17,421 nucleotides of DNA from an uncultured Gammaproteobacteria bacterium (GTDB taxonomy: Bacteria; Pseudomonadota; Gammaproteobacteria; Xanthomonadales; Xanthomonadaceae): positions 1-17,421 of the forward strand of contig CAMPGW010000063.1 in the NCBI GenBank assembly GCA_946885735.1, given 5' to 3'. A program made the position numbers and the translations under genes. Positions 1 to 10,107 of the stretch are shown here, in pieces; the first letter of the stretch is position 1; the number at the start of each line of letters is the position of its first letter. Under the pieces are notes generated by a model, which saw nothing but the letters and a program-made list of their open reading frames with translations, did no database searches and had not been told where the DNA came from.

Positions 1-55
1 AACCTACGACCTATTGATTAAGAGTCAACTGCTCTACCAACTGAGCTAACGGCCC
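1..55 (-). tRNA. tRNA-Lys(CTT), 3' part cut by window edge
   Basis: Read on the minus strand the 5' end is at 55 and starts GGGCCGTTAGCTCAG. The D arm, anticodon arm (TTGACT-CTT-AATCAA) and variable region are present. The anticodon is CTT, so it reads AAG lysine codons. About 20 nt of T arm and acceptor lie before base 1. It is the promoter-distal member of the array that starts with tRNA-Pro at 478. Confidence 0.9.
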
Positions 56-115
56 AAAACCTTCCTGCCGGTACGGCAGCAGACGCAGCATTATGCCGCA
101 TCCGGAGGCGGGATA

Positions 116-151
116 AAACTGGGGTGGAAGACGGGATTCGAACCCGCGACC
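116..151 (-). repeat. 36-bp duplicate of the tRNA-His 3' end (tRNA remnant)
   Basis: Bases 116-151 are identical to 166-201, which are the T arm, the 3' acceptor strand and the CCA of the adjacent tRNA-His gene. The copies start 50 bp apart. This copy has no 5' half, so it cannot be a tRNA. Between tRNA-Lys and this remnant there is also a short hairpin (CTGCCG-GTA-CGGCAG, 65-79). The remnant may come from an unequal crossover within a tRNA array, or be an attachment-site scar of an element that used the tRNA-His 3' end. Confidence 0.85.
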
Positions 152-165
152 AGCAGCTTGCCTTG

Positions 166-201
166 AAACTGGGGTGGAAGACGGGATTCGAACCCGCGAC
201 C
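166..201 (-). repeat. Second copy of the 36-bp repeat, inside tRNA-His
   Basis: This copy starts four bases outside the tRNA-His 3' end (170) and runs through the T arm. It is the functional copy; the partner is at 116-151. Confidence 0.85.
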
Positions 202-247
202 CTCGGAATCACAATCCGATGCTCTAACCGACTGAGCTACATCCACC
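170..247 (-). tRNA. tRNA-His(GTG)
   Basis: On the minus strand the gene runs from 247 to 170. The anticodon loop is ATT-GTG-AT, so it reads CAC/CAT. The acceptor stem GTGGATG/CGTCTTCCAC is followed by a C discriminator and an encoded CCA (172-170). The extra 5' G that marks histidine tRNAs is encoded at 247 and faces the C discriminator. The 3' end is partly duplicated at 116-151. Confidence 0.95.
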
Positions 248-258
248 ATTGGTGACAC

Positions 259-335
259 TGGCACGCCCGGAGGGACTCGAACCCCCAACCCACGGAGTAG
301 AAGTCCGATGCTCTATCCAGTTGAGCTACGGGCGC
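259..335 (-). tRNA. tRNA-Arg(TCT)
   Basis: On the minus strand the 77-nt gene starts GCGCCCGTAGCTCAACTGG at 335 and ends with encoded CCA at 259-261. The anticodon is TCT, so it reads the AGA arginine codon. The acceptor stem is GCGCCCG/CGGGCGT with a terminal G-U pair. It lies 11 bp upstream of tRNA-His in the same orientation, so the two are almost certainly co-transcribed. Confidence 0.95.
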
Positions 336-401
336 CCGAACCGGAATTGTGCACCGAAGTCCCCGGCTCGTCATCCGGCCGCTCCTGATCCCGGAACGAG
401 A

Positions 402-478
402 TGGTCGGGGTAGAGGGATTCGAACCCCCGACATCCTGCTCCCAAAGCAGGCGCGCTACCAGACTGCGCTATACCCCG
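402..478 (-). tRNA. tRNA-Pro(TGG)
   Basis: On the minus strand the 77-nt gene begins CGGGGTATAGCGCAG at 478 and ends with CCA at 402-404. The anticodon is TGG, reading CCA/CCG-type proline codons. The 5' C1 start is typical of bacterial tRNA-Pro. It is the first gene of the array and has a promoter just upstream. Confidence 0.95.
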
Positions 479-488
479 GACGGGCGGC

Positions 489-497
489 ATTCTAGCA
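489..497 (-). promoter_or_regulatory. Extended -10 promoter of the tRNA array
   Basis: On the minus strand the element is TGC-TAGAAT, a good extended -10, ending 10 bases before tRNA-Pro. The spacer to the tRNA is a GC-rich run (GCCGCCCG), like the discriminator of stringently controlled stable-RNA promoters. No convincing -35 is seen, which fits an extended -10 promoter. Confidence 0.6.
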
Positions 498-541
498 GCG
501 CCGGCGCGACTTGCCGAGGCCGGCCGCGCCTATCGGTCCGG

Positions 542-1441
542 TCAGCGGAAATTGCGTGGCAGCGTGCGATGGATCGCCGTGGCGGCCACGGCCGCATGGC
601 CGACGCCGACGCTGATCTGGTTGATGGCGCCGACGACATCGCCGATGGCGTAGAGCCCGGGGACGCCAGTGGCCTGGTCGCTGCCGGCGACCAGGTCTCC
701 GTCGGGTTCGCGGCGGGCGCCAAGGGCGGCCGCCAGTTCGGAGCGGACACGACAACCCTGCATCGGGTACAGGACCTCGAAGGCGCGCTCGCCACCCCCT
801 GCAAGTTGCACGCGCACCCTTGCTCCGGCTGGATCCGGCTCGAAACCCACCACAGGGTCGACCACCAGTTCGATGCCCGCTGCCTCCAGCCGCTTGACGC
901 CCTCCGGATCGGGATCGGCATCTCCCCCTCCGGTGAGCAACGTGAGGCGATCGGTGTAGGTCCGAAGGAACAGTGCGTGGGACACGCCGGCGCGTCCACC
1001 CGACAACAGGCCCACGGCGCGGTCGCGCGCCTCGTAGGCATCACAGATGGGACACCAGCGCACCAGGCCGGTGCGGGTGGCCTCGCGCAGTCGATCGAAG
1101 TCCGGATGCAGGTCCTCGACGCCGGTGGCGAGGATGACTCGCAGGGCGCGCCATTCACGCTCGGCAGCCCGCACCCGGAAGCCGTCGCCGTCGCGTTCGA
1201 TCGCCTCCACGCGCGCATGCTCCGGGACGACGCCGTGGCGCGCCGCCTGCTCGCGCATCCGCGTGAGCAGGGACTCTCCCGGAATGCCGTCAGGGAACCC
1301 CGGCACGTTGTGGCTGACGGGAATCAGGCGGGCACGGCTCTCGCCGGCATCGAGCAGCAGGACGCGGCGTCGGAAACGCGCCAGGTAGGTGGCGGCGGTG
1401 AGCCCGGCCGGCCCCCCGCCTATGACGATGCAATCGTGCAT
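542..1441 (-). CDS. Thioredoxin reductase-like FAD/NAD(P)-dependent oxidoreductase
   Basis: The 299-residue protein has the two-dinucleotide-fold layout of the TrxB family. The FAD-binding GGGPAG motif is at residues 8-13. A CPIC pair (C130, C133) lies where TrxB has its redox-active CATC. The FAD-contacting C-terminal segment [14 protein letters not shown] is at about 262-275. A cytoplasmic disulfide or flavin-transfer role is likely, but the substrate is unknown because the family also includes ferredoxin/flavodoxin reductases and diverged members. The second nucleotide-binding glycine motif (LLSGGRAG, about 146-152) departs from the usual GxGxxA, so the NADPH preference is uncertain. The ATG at 1441 is preceded by GGGAG, which supports this start. 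It ends 63 bp before tRNA-Pro on the same strand. It is 114 bp downstream of the small secreted protein and may be co-transcribed with it. A dedicated thioredoxin reductase is usually encoded elsewhere, so I give no symbol. Confidence 0.85.
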   Translation of the reverse strand: MHDCIVIGGGPAGLTAATYLARFRRRVLLLDAGESRARLIPVSHNVPGFPDGIPGESLLTRMREQAARHGVVPEHARVEAIERDGDGFRVRAAEREWRALRVILATGVEDLHPDFDRLREATRTGLVRWCPICDAYEARDRAVGLLSGGRAGVSHALFLRTYTDRLTLLTGGGDADPDPEGVKRLEAAGIELVVDPVVGFEPDPAGARVRVQLAGGGERAFEVLYPMQGCRVRSELAAALGARREPDGDLVAGSDQATGVPGLYAIGDVVGAINQISVGVGHAAVAATAIHRTLPRNFR

Positions 1442-1555
1442 GGCGCTCCCGCGGCCGCGGTGGGCCGTGCGATTACGCTATCGGCGCCGCCTGCCCGCTT
1501 CCGTGCGAATGCGCACCGTCCCGCCGGCGCGTGGGTCCGCCTTCAGCTCCGGGCG

Positions 1556-2062
1556 TCAGTCCCGGTCCGACCCGCCGCTCGCCTGCTCCGAGCGGAAGCC
1601 GGGATCGTCGAAGCTGCTCGCGTACGTCGCGACGGCTGCTTGCATGACGGCGATCGCGCCGATGTCGGCGGGATCGTGTTTCAGTGCGCCCGCCGCGCGG
1701 ACCAGGTCGGCGATGATGGCGTGCAGGGCGGCGTCGGCAGCGGGCTCGAGCCTGCAATTGGCGACGAGGAAAGCGACCGCTTCCTCGACATTGCCCGCCA
1801 GCAGCTTCGCCTGCTCAGGCCCCATGTGGCCATGGCGGTAATGCTCGAGCGCCTGCACCGACTGGCGGATGCGCGCCATGCCTTCTCGCAATGGCGCATC
1901 GGTGGGCCAGCCGGCGGCTGGTGTGGCGTCCGCCGCGGTCGCGGAAGCTGCAGGCGGCGCATGCCCATGCGCCTGCGTCGCATCGGCGGCGCCGGCGCTG
2001 GAGGCGACGGGGATGGCGAAAAAACAGGCGGCCAGGGACATCAGGCGGAGGGCAGTTCGCAT
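1556..2062 (-). CDS. Small secreted helical protein (DnrO-like, function unknown)
   Basis: The 168-residue product starts at the ATG at 2062, which has GGAG about 9 bases upstream. The frame is open further upstream but runs through tRNA-Arg, so the longer version is not credible. Residues 1-25 form a typical Sec signal peptide ending in AGA. An Ala/His/Pro-rich linker follows. From about residue 52 there is a helical domain starting WPTDAPLREGM and containing NCRLEPAADAALH. I associate this pattern with a proteobacterial family of small periplasmic proteins, sometimes labelled DnrO-like and often near metal- or redox-related genes, and probably a four-helix bundle. One cysteine is present in the mature part. 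The flavoprotein lies downstream on the same strand. The export prediction is strong, but any function is unproven. Confidence 0.75.
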   Translation of the reverse strand: MRTALRLMSLAACFFAIPVASSAGAADATQAHGHAPPAASATAADATPAAGWPTDAPLREGMARIRQSVQALEHYRHGHMGPEQAKLLAGNVEEAVAFLVANCRLEPAADAALHAIIADLVRAAGALKHDPADIGAIAVMQAAVATYASSFDDPGFRSEQASGGSDRD

Positions 2063-2161
2063 GGCGGACTCCAATGACGAGGGACTGTCCGGAGTGTGCG
2101 CCTGCGCCTGGGTTGCGCATTGACCTGGGTCAATGGCCGGTCGCGGCGAGTGCCGCAAATG

Positions 2162-2195
2162 CGGAGGCCAGGATGATCGCGCATCCTGGCCTCCG
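2162..2195 (-). terminator. Hairpin terminator of tRNA-Arg(ACG)
   Basis: A perfect 14-bp inverted repeat (CGGAGGCCAGGATG and its complement) has a 6-nt loop and starts 16 bp past the tRNA 3' end. Only a short T run (ATTT) follows on the minus strand, so termination may be incomplete. Its placement between the tRNA and the next gene fits a terminator. Confidence 0.6.
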
Positions 2196-2210
2196 GTGCT
2201 TCTTGGATAG

Positions 2211-2287
2211 TGGCGCGCCCGGAGAGATTCGAACTCCCGACCACCAAGTTCGTAGCCTGGTGCTCTATCCAGCTGAGCTACGGGCGC
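2211..2287 (-). tRNA. tRNA-Arg(ACG)
   Basis: On the minus strand the 77-nt gene starts GCGCCCGTAGCTCAGC at 2287 and ends with CCA at 2211-2213. The acceptor stem GCGCCCG/CGGGCGC is fully paired. The anticodon is ACG (inosine at position 34 after editing), so it reads CGT, CGC and CGA. It is a single-gene unit with its own promoter and downstream hairpin. Confidence 0.95.
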
Positions 2288-2298
2288 GCAGAACGCGA

Positions 2299-2328
2299 AG
2301 TATGATGCAAGCGGAGTGGGTACGTCAA
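2299..2328 (-). promoter_or_regulatory. Promoter of tRNA-Arg(ACG)
   Basis: On the minus strand there is a good -35 (TTGACG, 2328-2323), an 18-nt spacer and a weak -10 (CATACT, 2304-2299). The expected start is about 5 bases before the tRNA. Confidence 0.55.
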
Positions 2329-2373
2329 ACCTCGGCGGAGTCGTCGTAGGCCCGCCGTAGCCCCACCCCCCTT

Positions 2374-4200
2374 TCAATCCCGCGAGAGCCGGTAGCCGGT
2401 CAGCTGCAATTTGCTGGCCTCGCTGACCCAGACGCGAACTTCAACGCCGAACGCATCCGCGGGAAGCGCGACTGCACCATCCACGGCCAAGAACCCATCA
2501 GAACCGATCCGCAAGGGAAATCGCCCATGCTGCCGGCTGGCATTCGCCGAAACGACATCGACGTAGGCGCCGCCGACTTCGGCGGAGCTACCGAATAATT
2601 CAAGGCGGTAACGCCCCTCTCCCAGCGATGCATACGGTCCGTATATGAGAAAGCCCGCATGGCCGTCCGACCGCTTCATGTCGCCGTCGATGAGTCCCAC
2701 CTGCGAGGGCAGTCCCAGGAAAGCGGCGCCTGCGTAATCCAGTCCCGCCGGGCAGTCCCCCAGCCTGATTTCGTGGACACGGTCGCGTTGCCGAATGACC
2801 CGGGGGCATGGGCTCGGGCCGAGGACCGCGGCAATCTGGCGCACACATTCGTCCGGCGTTTCGTTCACGCATAGAACTGACGCATACCCCTCGCGGCGAA
2901 CCGCGCCCAGCACGTTCGTCCGGGCAGCCTTGGCGTTTGCTTCGCCCCGGATCGTCAGGCCATAGGCCTCGTGTCCTTCCATCATGTCCTTGAGGACCAG
3001 TGGCCAGGCTGTCCAATAGTCTCCCGAGTACAGGTGGATACCGGGCCGGGCGTATGGGCGCACCTCGCGGAAAACCTTGTAGTCCTCCCATGGCACCGGT
3101 GGCGAAAAGGTCACCGCAAACGACAGGAGCGCGCCCCCGGCCGCCGCCGTTGCGGAAGTTCGCAGGCTCGTCGCACTCACGAGCCTTGCGACCGAGACAG
3201 ACAGATAGAACAGTGCGCCGAAGATGATGTAGATGAAATACCGCCAGGAGTAGTCGTTTTCCGCCACCCAGGGGTTTCCGGCAAACAGCAGCAACCAGCC
3301 GGCCATGAACATCGCTGCCCCGTTACGCAGGAAACGGGCTGCACGGCGGTTCGCCTCGGCGTGCCCTTGGCCGCGAGCGCGGGTCAGGATTCGGGCAAGC
3401 GCCAGGCTGCCGAGGGCCAGGGACAAGGGGGCCACATTGACGAGTTTTGGCATGCCCTTGGCTACCTCGCTGACTCCTCGCGCCACAATCGAGGGATCGA
3501 AGGAAGCGTACTCGTTGCTTCCATGCAAGCCGGCGATGAAGCTCCAGGCGAAGTAGGCCACCAGGCAACTGCCGGCCAGCGCAAGCTCGCCCATGCCCGC
3601 CCGCTTCCTGTACATCGCGGCAACGGCGGCAATGAACAATCCGGGCAGGACGGTACTGGGGTTGACGCCGATCGCGAGTGCGCTCGTCACGGCCGTCATT
3701 GCCAGCGAGCCAGTCGTCCAGCCGACCCTGAGGACCGACGCGTGGAGGGCACCCAAAAGCGCGAGCGCCGGGAGCGAGTATTCAATGTGTGCGATCGAAA
3801 TCTCGAACAGGCCCCGCGGCGTGAACGAAACGGCGATGACCGCGGATACCAGGAGAAAGGTTTTCAGCGCCACGGTGTCGACATCTGCCGCGTTTACCGC
3901 AGCTGCGGCGAGTCGTGAAAGCATGAGCACGAGGAAGTGAAAGCTCATGGCCGCAAACAGCAGCATCACCGCGAGGTTCGCCTGCGGATCGCCAATCCAG
4001 ACGAGGCCCAGGGGCAGCACGTTCGCCAGCCGGTTCTGGCCCCAGTAGAACAAGGTCACGTTCTGCAGCGACATCACCGACTGCATCAGTATGTCGGCTG
4101 TCAGGAACTCCTTCGGCAGCACCAGCGCGAAAAGTATGGACAGAACGGCCGCCGAGGCCATGGAGAGCAACAAGGGACCCCGACGCGTTCCGAAGTTCAT
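2374..4200 (-). CDS. Polytopic membrane protein, GT-C glycosyltransferase-like, with C-terminal soluble domain
   Basis: The 608-residue protein has about ten hydrophobic segments in its first ~380 residues, the first at about 9-29. A large extracytoplasmic loop after the first helix contains FYWGQNRLANVLP, a pattern I associate with large membrane proteins of the GT-C/lipid-linked sugar transferase type. The last ~220 residues look soluble. They include GFLIYGPYASLGEGRYRLE, which resembles a beta-sandwich module found in proteins acting on surface polysaccharides. A role in cell-surface glycan modification on the periplasmic side is an inference, and no catalytic residue can be assigned with confidence. 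The ATG at 4200 is used; a TTG 12 codons upstream is possible but has no good Shine-Dalgarno. The gene stands alone between tRNA-Ser and tRNA-Arg, a common location for lineage-specific insertions. Confidence 0.7.
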   Translation of the reverse strand: MNFGTRRGPLLLSMASAAVLSILFALVLPKEFLTADILMQSVMSLQNVTLFYWGQNRLANVLPLGLVWIGDPQANLAVMLLFAAMSFHFLVLMLSRLAAAAVNAADVDTVALKTFLLVSAVIAVSFTPRGLFEISIAHIEYSLPALALLGALHASVLRVGWTTGSLAMTAVTSALAIGVNPSTVLPGLFIAAVAAMYRKRAGMGELALAGSCLVAYFAWSFIAGLHGSNEYASFDPSIVARGVSEVAKGMPKLVNVAPLSLALGSLALARILTRARGQGHAEANRRAARFLRNGAAMFMAGWLLLFAGNPWVAENDYSWRYFIYIIFGALFYLSVSVARLVSATSLRTSATAAAGGALLSFAVTFSPPVPWEDYKVFREVRPYARPGIHLYSGDYWTAWPLVLKDMMEGHEAYGLTIRGEANAKAARTNVLGAVRREGYASVLCVNETPDECVRQIAAVLGPSPCPRVIRQRDRVHEIRLGDCPAGLDYAGAAFLGLPSQVGLIDGDMKRSDGHAGFLIYGPYASLGEGRYRLELFGSSAEVGGAYVDVVSANASRQHGRFPLRIGSDGFLAVDGAVALPADAFGVEVRVWVSEASKLQLTGYRLSRD

Positions 4201-4288
4201 CGCATGGTGGCCGTGGATGCGGCGGCGCGGGCGCAACGGCGCGGAAACAGCGAAACCACCTTCGTCCGCAGGCGAGCCGACGGGAAAG

Positions 4289-4381
4289 TGGCGGAGAGAG
4301 AGGGATTCGAACCCTCGATAAGGCTTTTGACCCTATACTCCCTTAGCAGGGGAGCCCCTTCGGCCACTCGGGCATCTCTCC
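4289..4381 (-). tRNA. tRNA-Ser(GCT)
   Basis: On the minus strand the 93-nt gene starts GGAGAGATGCCCGAGTGG at 4381 and ends with CCA at 4289-4291. It has the long variable arm of class II tRNAs. The anticodon is GCT, reading AGC/AGT. A tRNA-Ser just downstream of csrA is also found in other gammaproteobacteria. Confidence 0.96.
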
Positions 4382-4418
4382 GGGTTTTTTCCCTGGTGGC
4401 AAGCCAGCCAGGTCGCAT

Positions 4419-4447
4419 AGGATAGCTTCCGGCGACCGCGCGGTAAA
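4419..4447 (-). promoter_or_regulatory. Promoter of tRNA-Ser(GCT)
   Basis: On the minus strand the -35 is TTTACC (4447-4442), the spacer is 17 nt and the -10 is TATCCT (4424-4419). The predicted leader before the tRNA is about 30 nt and contains a CCTGG/CCAGG inverted repeat. It begins just 3 bp after the csrA stop codon, so csrA readthrough could also feed the tRNA. Confidence 0.5.
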
Positions 4448-4449
4448 CC

Positions 4450-4656
4450 TCAGCGACCGCCGCCGCCCGCGCCGGGTTCCTCGCCCGCCGCCGATTCCTT
4501 GCCGATGCGCTGGAAGATTTCCTCGCGGTGCACGGCGACATCCTTGGGCGCGGTGATGCCGACCCGGACCTGGTTCCCCTTCACGCCGAGGATGGTGACC
4601 GTGACCGAGTCACCGATCATCAGGGTTTCCCCGACGCGCCGCGTCAATATCAGCAT
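4450..4656 (-). CDS. csrA: Carbon storage regulator CsrA
   Basis: The 68-residue protein is a small dimeric RNA-binding post-transcriptional regulator that binds GGA motifs in mRNA leaders, usually blocking ribosome access. The N-terminus [10 protein letters not shown] with L4, R6 and R7, and the second RNA-contact region VHREEI with R44, are intact. The C-terminal tail is Gly-rich and slightly longer than in E. coli (61 aa). The ATG has a strong ribosome site (AAGGAAGGA) 3 bases upstream. The leader carries several GGA trinucleotides, which suggests autoregulation. It lies 144 bp downstream of alaS, the usual gammaproteobacterial order. Confidence 0.97.
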   Translation of the reverse strand: MLILTRRVGETLMIGDSVTVTILGVKGNQVRVGITAPKDVAVHREEIFQRIGKESAAGEEPGAGGGGR

Positions 4657-4710
4657 GATCCTTCCTTCCGGTACTTCCGTGCACCGGTCCGGGCTCGGGG
4701 CCGCGGGTCC
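4657..4710 (-). promoter_or_regulatory. csrA leader with six GGA motifs
   Basis: On the minus strand GGA occurs at 4659-4661, 4663-4665, 4667-4669, 4676-4678, 4688-4690 and 4708-4710. Three are fused into the Shine-Dalgarno region. CsrA binds GGA-containing sites, so this layout fits translational autorepression. This is inferred from motif placement only. Confidence 0.45.
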
Positions 4711-4739
4711 GGGCCGCCCAGGCGGCGGCTGTCGAACCG

Positions 4740-4768
4740 ATGGTATTGCGGCCCGCGCGCGGGCGCAA
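4740..4768 (-). promoter_or_regulatory. Candidate csrA promoter inside a large inverted repeat
   Basis: On the minus strand TTGCGC (4768-4763), a 17-nt spacer and TACCAT (4745-4740) form a weak promoter. The -35 and spacer coincide with the inverted repeat at 4745-4769. Confidence 0.35.
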
Positions 4769-4769
4769 T
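4745..4769. repeat. GC-rich inverted repeat between alaS and csrA
   Basis: ATTGC-g-GCCCGC is followed by GCGGGC-GCAAT around a GC centre, giving an 11-bp stem with one bulged base. A second perfect 12-bp palindrome, GGCAGTACTGCC, lies at 4775-4786. Neither is followed by a T run on the minus strand, so they are not standard terminators. They may attenuate alaS readthrough or bind a regulator. Confidence 0.55.
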
Positions 4770-4800
4770 GAAGCGGCAGTACTGCCTGATCGCGCCGGAC

Positions 4801-7449
<2,649 letters not shown>

Positions 7450-7589
7450 GGACGGGGCACCGGCTGGGCGGGTGTGGCGGCGCTGCGCGGAGGCCCGCCC
7501 ACGCATGGCGGACGGTCACCGGGCAGCTTTGGGTTCCGCGGATGCCTAGGTTATCAGGAGCCGGGGTTCGCCCGAACTCCGCCGGTGGC

Positions 7590-8123
7590 TCATTCGTCTG
7601 CGAATTCGCCGGGAACGGCCTTCACCGCCGCCAGCGCATCCGGCTGCCTGAAGCCGCGCCTGAGCAGGAATTCGACGGCCTTGCGCCGCCGGGCCGGGTC
7701 GGCCAGGTCCTTGCCGCCAAAGCGGCGGATAGCGAGGTCCCGTGCAGATTCGCTCCAGTCGCGGTCGCAGGACTCCAGTGCGGCCTCGATGTCGTCACGC
7801 CCCAGGCCATGGGTGCCCAACTCGGCACGGATGCGGACGGGGCCGTAGCCGGCGGCGGCCCGGCTGCGGGCCAGGGCGGACGCGAAGCGCTCGTCGCTCT
7901 GGAACTGCTGGCGTTCGAGCGTGTCGAGGGCTTCCTCGGCCTGCTCGCGTTCCACGCCGCGATCGCCGAGCTTGCGTACCAGTTCCCGGCGCGAATGCTC
8001 GCGCCGCACCAGCAGGCCCAGGGCGCGCTGGTAGGCCGATGGCTCTTCGGCAGGAGGTTTGGAAGCCGCGCCGGGGCTCCCTGACGAGGGGGACGAACTC
8101 CGGCGCGGCTTCCAGGTCTTCAT
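7590..8123 (-). CDS. recX: RecA regulatory protein RecX
   Basis: The 177-residue RecX family protein caps and inhibits RecA filaments. It is built of repeated three-helix modules. The typical SRRELVRKL pattern is at about residues 44-52 and the GPVRIRAEL module at about 94-102. The first ~28 residues are a Ser/Pro/Lys/Arg-rich extension, which accounts for its being longer than many RecX proteins. AAGG lies about 9 bases before the ATG at 8123. It follows recA by 54 bp, with a hairpin in the gap that may lower its level relative to recA. Confidence 0.95.
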   Translation of the reverse strand: MKTWKPRRSSSPSSGSPGAASKPPAEEPSAYQRALGLLVRREHSRRELVRKLGDRGVEREQAEEALDTLERQQFQSDERFASALARSRAAAGYGPVRIRAELGTHGLGRDDIEAALESCDRDWSESARDLAIRRFGGKDLADPARRRKAVEFLLRRGFRQPDALAAVKAVPGEFADE

Positions 8124-8138
8124 GGTCTTGCCTTACGG

Positions 8139-8169
8139 GGCGGCGCACACCGCAGGGGTCGGCGCCGCC
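8139..8169 (-). terminator. Hairpin in the recA-recX gap (possible attenuator)
   Basis: GGCGGCGC and GCGCCGCC form an 8-bp GC stem with a 15-nt loop. No T run follows on the minus strand. In E. coli recX is expressed by readthrough of a hairpin after recA; a similar role here is inferred. Confidence 0.4.
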
Positions 8170-8177
8170 TCCGGCGA

Positions 8178-9218
<1,041 letters not shown>

Positions 9219-9247
9219 GTTGGTTTCCTTCGGGGGTTTCATAGGGG

Positions 9248-9403
9248 TCAGCGTTGGCGGCGACTGTGCGGGGCGGACGTCGCACGGACCGAGACGGGTC
9301 CGGCCGCAACGTCAATCTGCGCCCGGGCGAGCTGCGCCGGCAGCAGGGGCAATCGGCCCGACAGGTAGGAAAACCACTTCCGCACGCCGGCGAAAATGCT
9401 CAT
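9248..9403 (-). CDS. 51-residue ORF translationally coupled to lexA
   Basis: The ATG (9403-9401) overlaps the lexA stop TGA (9402-9400) as ATGA. GGTGAGG lies 8 bases upstream inside lexA and is a good Shine-Dalgarno. The product starts [20 protein letters not shown], continues with [15 protein letters not shown] and ends in a basic SRRQR tail. The stop at 9248 is 29 bp before recA. The N-terminal 22 residues are hydrophobic and aromatic with spaced Arg/Lys, possibly an amphipathic helix. I do not recognise the family. The position between lexA and recA under the LexA box would make it SOS-induced. In pseudomonads the cell-division inhibitor sulA follows lexA, so a small checkpoint protein is one speculative option. 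A non-coding spacer remains possible given the length. Confidence 0.5.
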   Translation of the reverse strand: MSIFAGVRKWFSYLSGRLPLLPAQLARAQIDVAAGPVSVRATSAPHSRRQR

Positions 9404-10062
9404 CGGCTCGGCCTCACCAGTCCGCAATACAGGCCTTCGATGGCGAAGTCCTGGTCCGGGCGGACCTCGATGGGCTGGTAATCCGGATTGCGCGGCAAGA
9501 GCCGGATCGAATCCTTGCCGATCTTGAGCAGCTTCACGGTGATCTCGTCATCGATGCGAGCCACCACGATCTGGCCGCTGCTGGCCGTGCTGGTGCGATG
9601 CACTCCGATCAGGTCGCCGTCGAGGATGCCGTCGTCGCGCATCGAATCGCCGCGCACCTTCAGCAGGTAGTCCGGCGCCGGGAAGAAGAAACTGCGATCG
9701 AGCAGCACCATCTCGTCGGAGCCGATGTCCGCGCCGATGGGCGTGCCCGCGGCCACGCGGCCAAGCACCGGAAGCCGCAGCACTTCGTCGTTGGCTGCCC
9801 GGGAGGCGCCCTCGCGCCGGGGACTCGCGTCCCCTTCGCCATCGTGCGCACGGCACAGGCGAATGCCCCGCGCCTGGCCGGGAATGCGCTTGATGTGCCC
9901 GGCCTGTTCCAGCACCTCCAGGTGGTACTGGGCGGCCCGGACCCCGCTGAAACCGAAGGCGCGGGCGATCTCGGCCTGCGAGGGCGGTACGCCCTCGCAC
10001 TCCACGCGGTCGGCGATCATCGCCAGGATGGCTTGCTGGGTTTCGGAGAGGTCGGTGTCCAT
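9400..10062 (-). CDS. lexA: LexA repressor
   Basis: The 220-residue SOS repressor has an N-terminal winged helix (residues 5-65, with VPPSQAEIARAFGF as turn and recognition region) and a C-terminal S24 peptidase domain. The self-cleavage bond is A105-G106 in RVAAGTPI. The catalytic dyad is S140 (GDSM) and K177 (TVKLL). The linker at about 72-92 is longer and more charged than in E. coli LexA (202 aa). The start at 10062 is the natural N-terminus (MDTDLSETQ). There is no Shine-Dalgarno because the operator and -10 directly abut the start codon. Confidence 0.98.
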   Translation of the reverse strand: MDTDLSETQQAILAMIADRVECEGVPPSQAEIARAFGFSGVRAAQYHLEVLEQAGHIKRIPGQARGIRLCRAHDGEGDASPRREGASRAANDEVLRLPVLGRVAAGTPIGADIGSDEMVLLDRSFFFPAPDYLLKVRGDSMRDDGILDGDLIGVHRTSTASSGQIVVARIDDEITVKLLKIGKDSIRLLPRNPDYQPIEVRPDQDFAIEGLYCGLVRPSR

Positions 10063-10067
10063 GGCCG

Positions 10068-10083
10068 TTAGTATTACTACTAA
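10068..10083 (-). promoter_or_regulatory. LexA operator (Xanthomonas-type SOS box)
   Basis: The minus strand reads TTAGTAGTAATACTAA. This fits the TTAG-N6-TACTA operator reported for Xylella/Xanthomonas LexA and, from memory, matches the box upstream of Xanthomonas lexA. It overlaps the -10 of the lexA promoter, so binding would block RNA polymerase. Confidence 0.9.
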
Positions 10084-10099
10084 CGAACCGACCCCGCAA
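10071..10099 (-). promoter_or_regulatory. lexA promoter, probably giving a leaderless mRNA
   Basis: On the minus strand TTGCGG (10099-10094), a 17-nt spacer and TAATAC (10076-10071) are present. Only 8 bases separate the -10 from the ATG, so transcription should start at or within one or two bases of the start codon. Confidence 0.7.
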
Positions 10100-10107
10100 G
10101 CCCCGGA

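Noticed and set aside
401..2077. A 558-codon plus-strand open frame
   Set aside because: It runs through tRNA-Pro and opposite the flavoprotein and the secreted protein, with Arg/Gly/Ala-rich composition typical of antisense frames in GC-rich DNA.
4201..4236. TTG start 12 codons upstream of the 608-residue membrane protein
   Set aside because: TTG with no clear ribosome site; the ATG at 4200 begins just before the first hydrophobic segment.
7450..7506. alaS start at the in-frame ATG 7506
   Set aside because: The 19 extra residues do not fit the conserved AlaRS N-terminus, which matches [11 protein letters not shown] at 7449.
7567..7578. GTTCGCCCGAAC palindrome upstream of alaS as a second LexA box
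   Set aside because: It lacks the TTAG-N6-TACTA form of this lineage and is the reverse arrangement of the GAAC-N4-GTTC Gram-positive box.
9219..9242. recA start at ATG 9242
   Set aside because: The good Shine-Dalgarno AAGGAA would fall inside the gene; MDENKKRAL at 9218 fits RecA.
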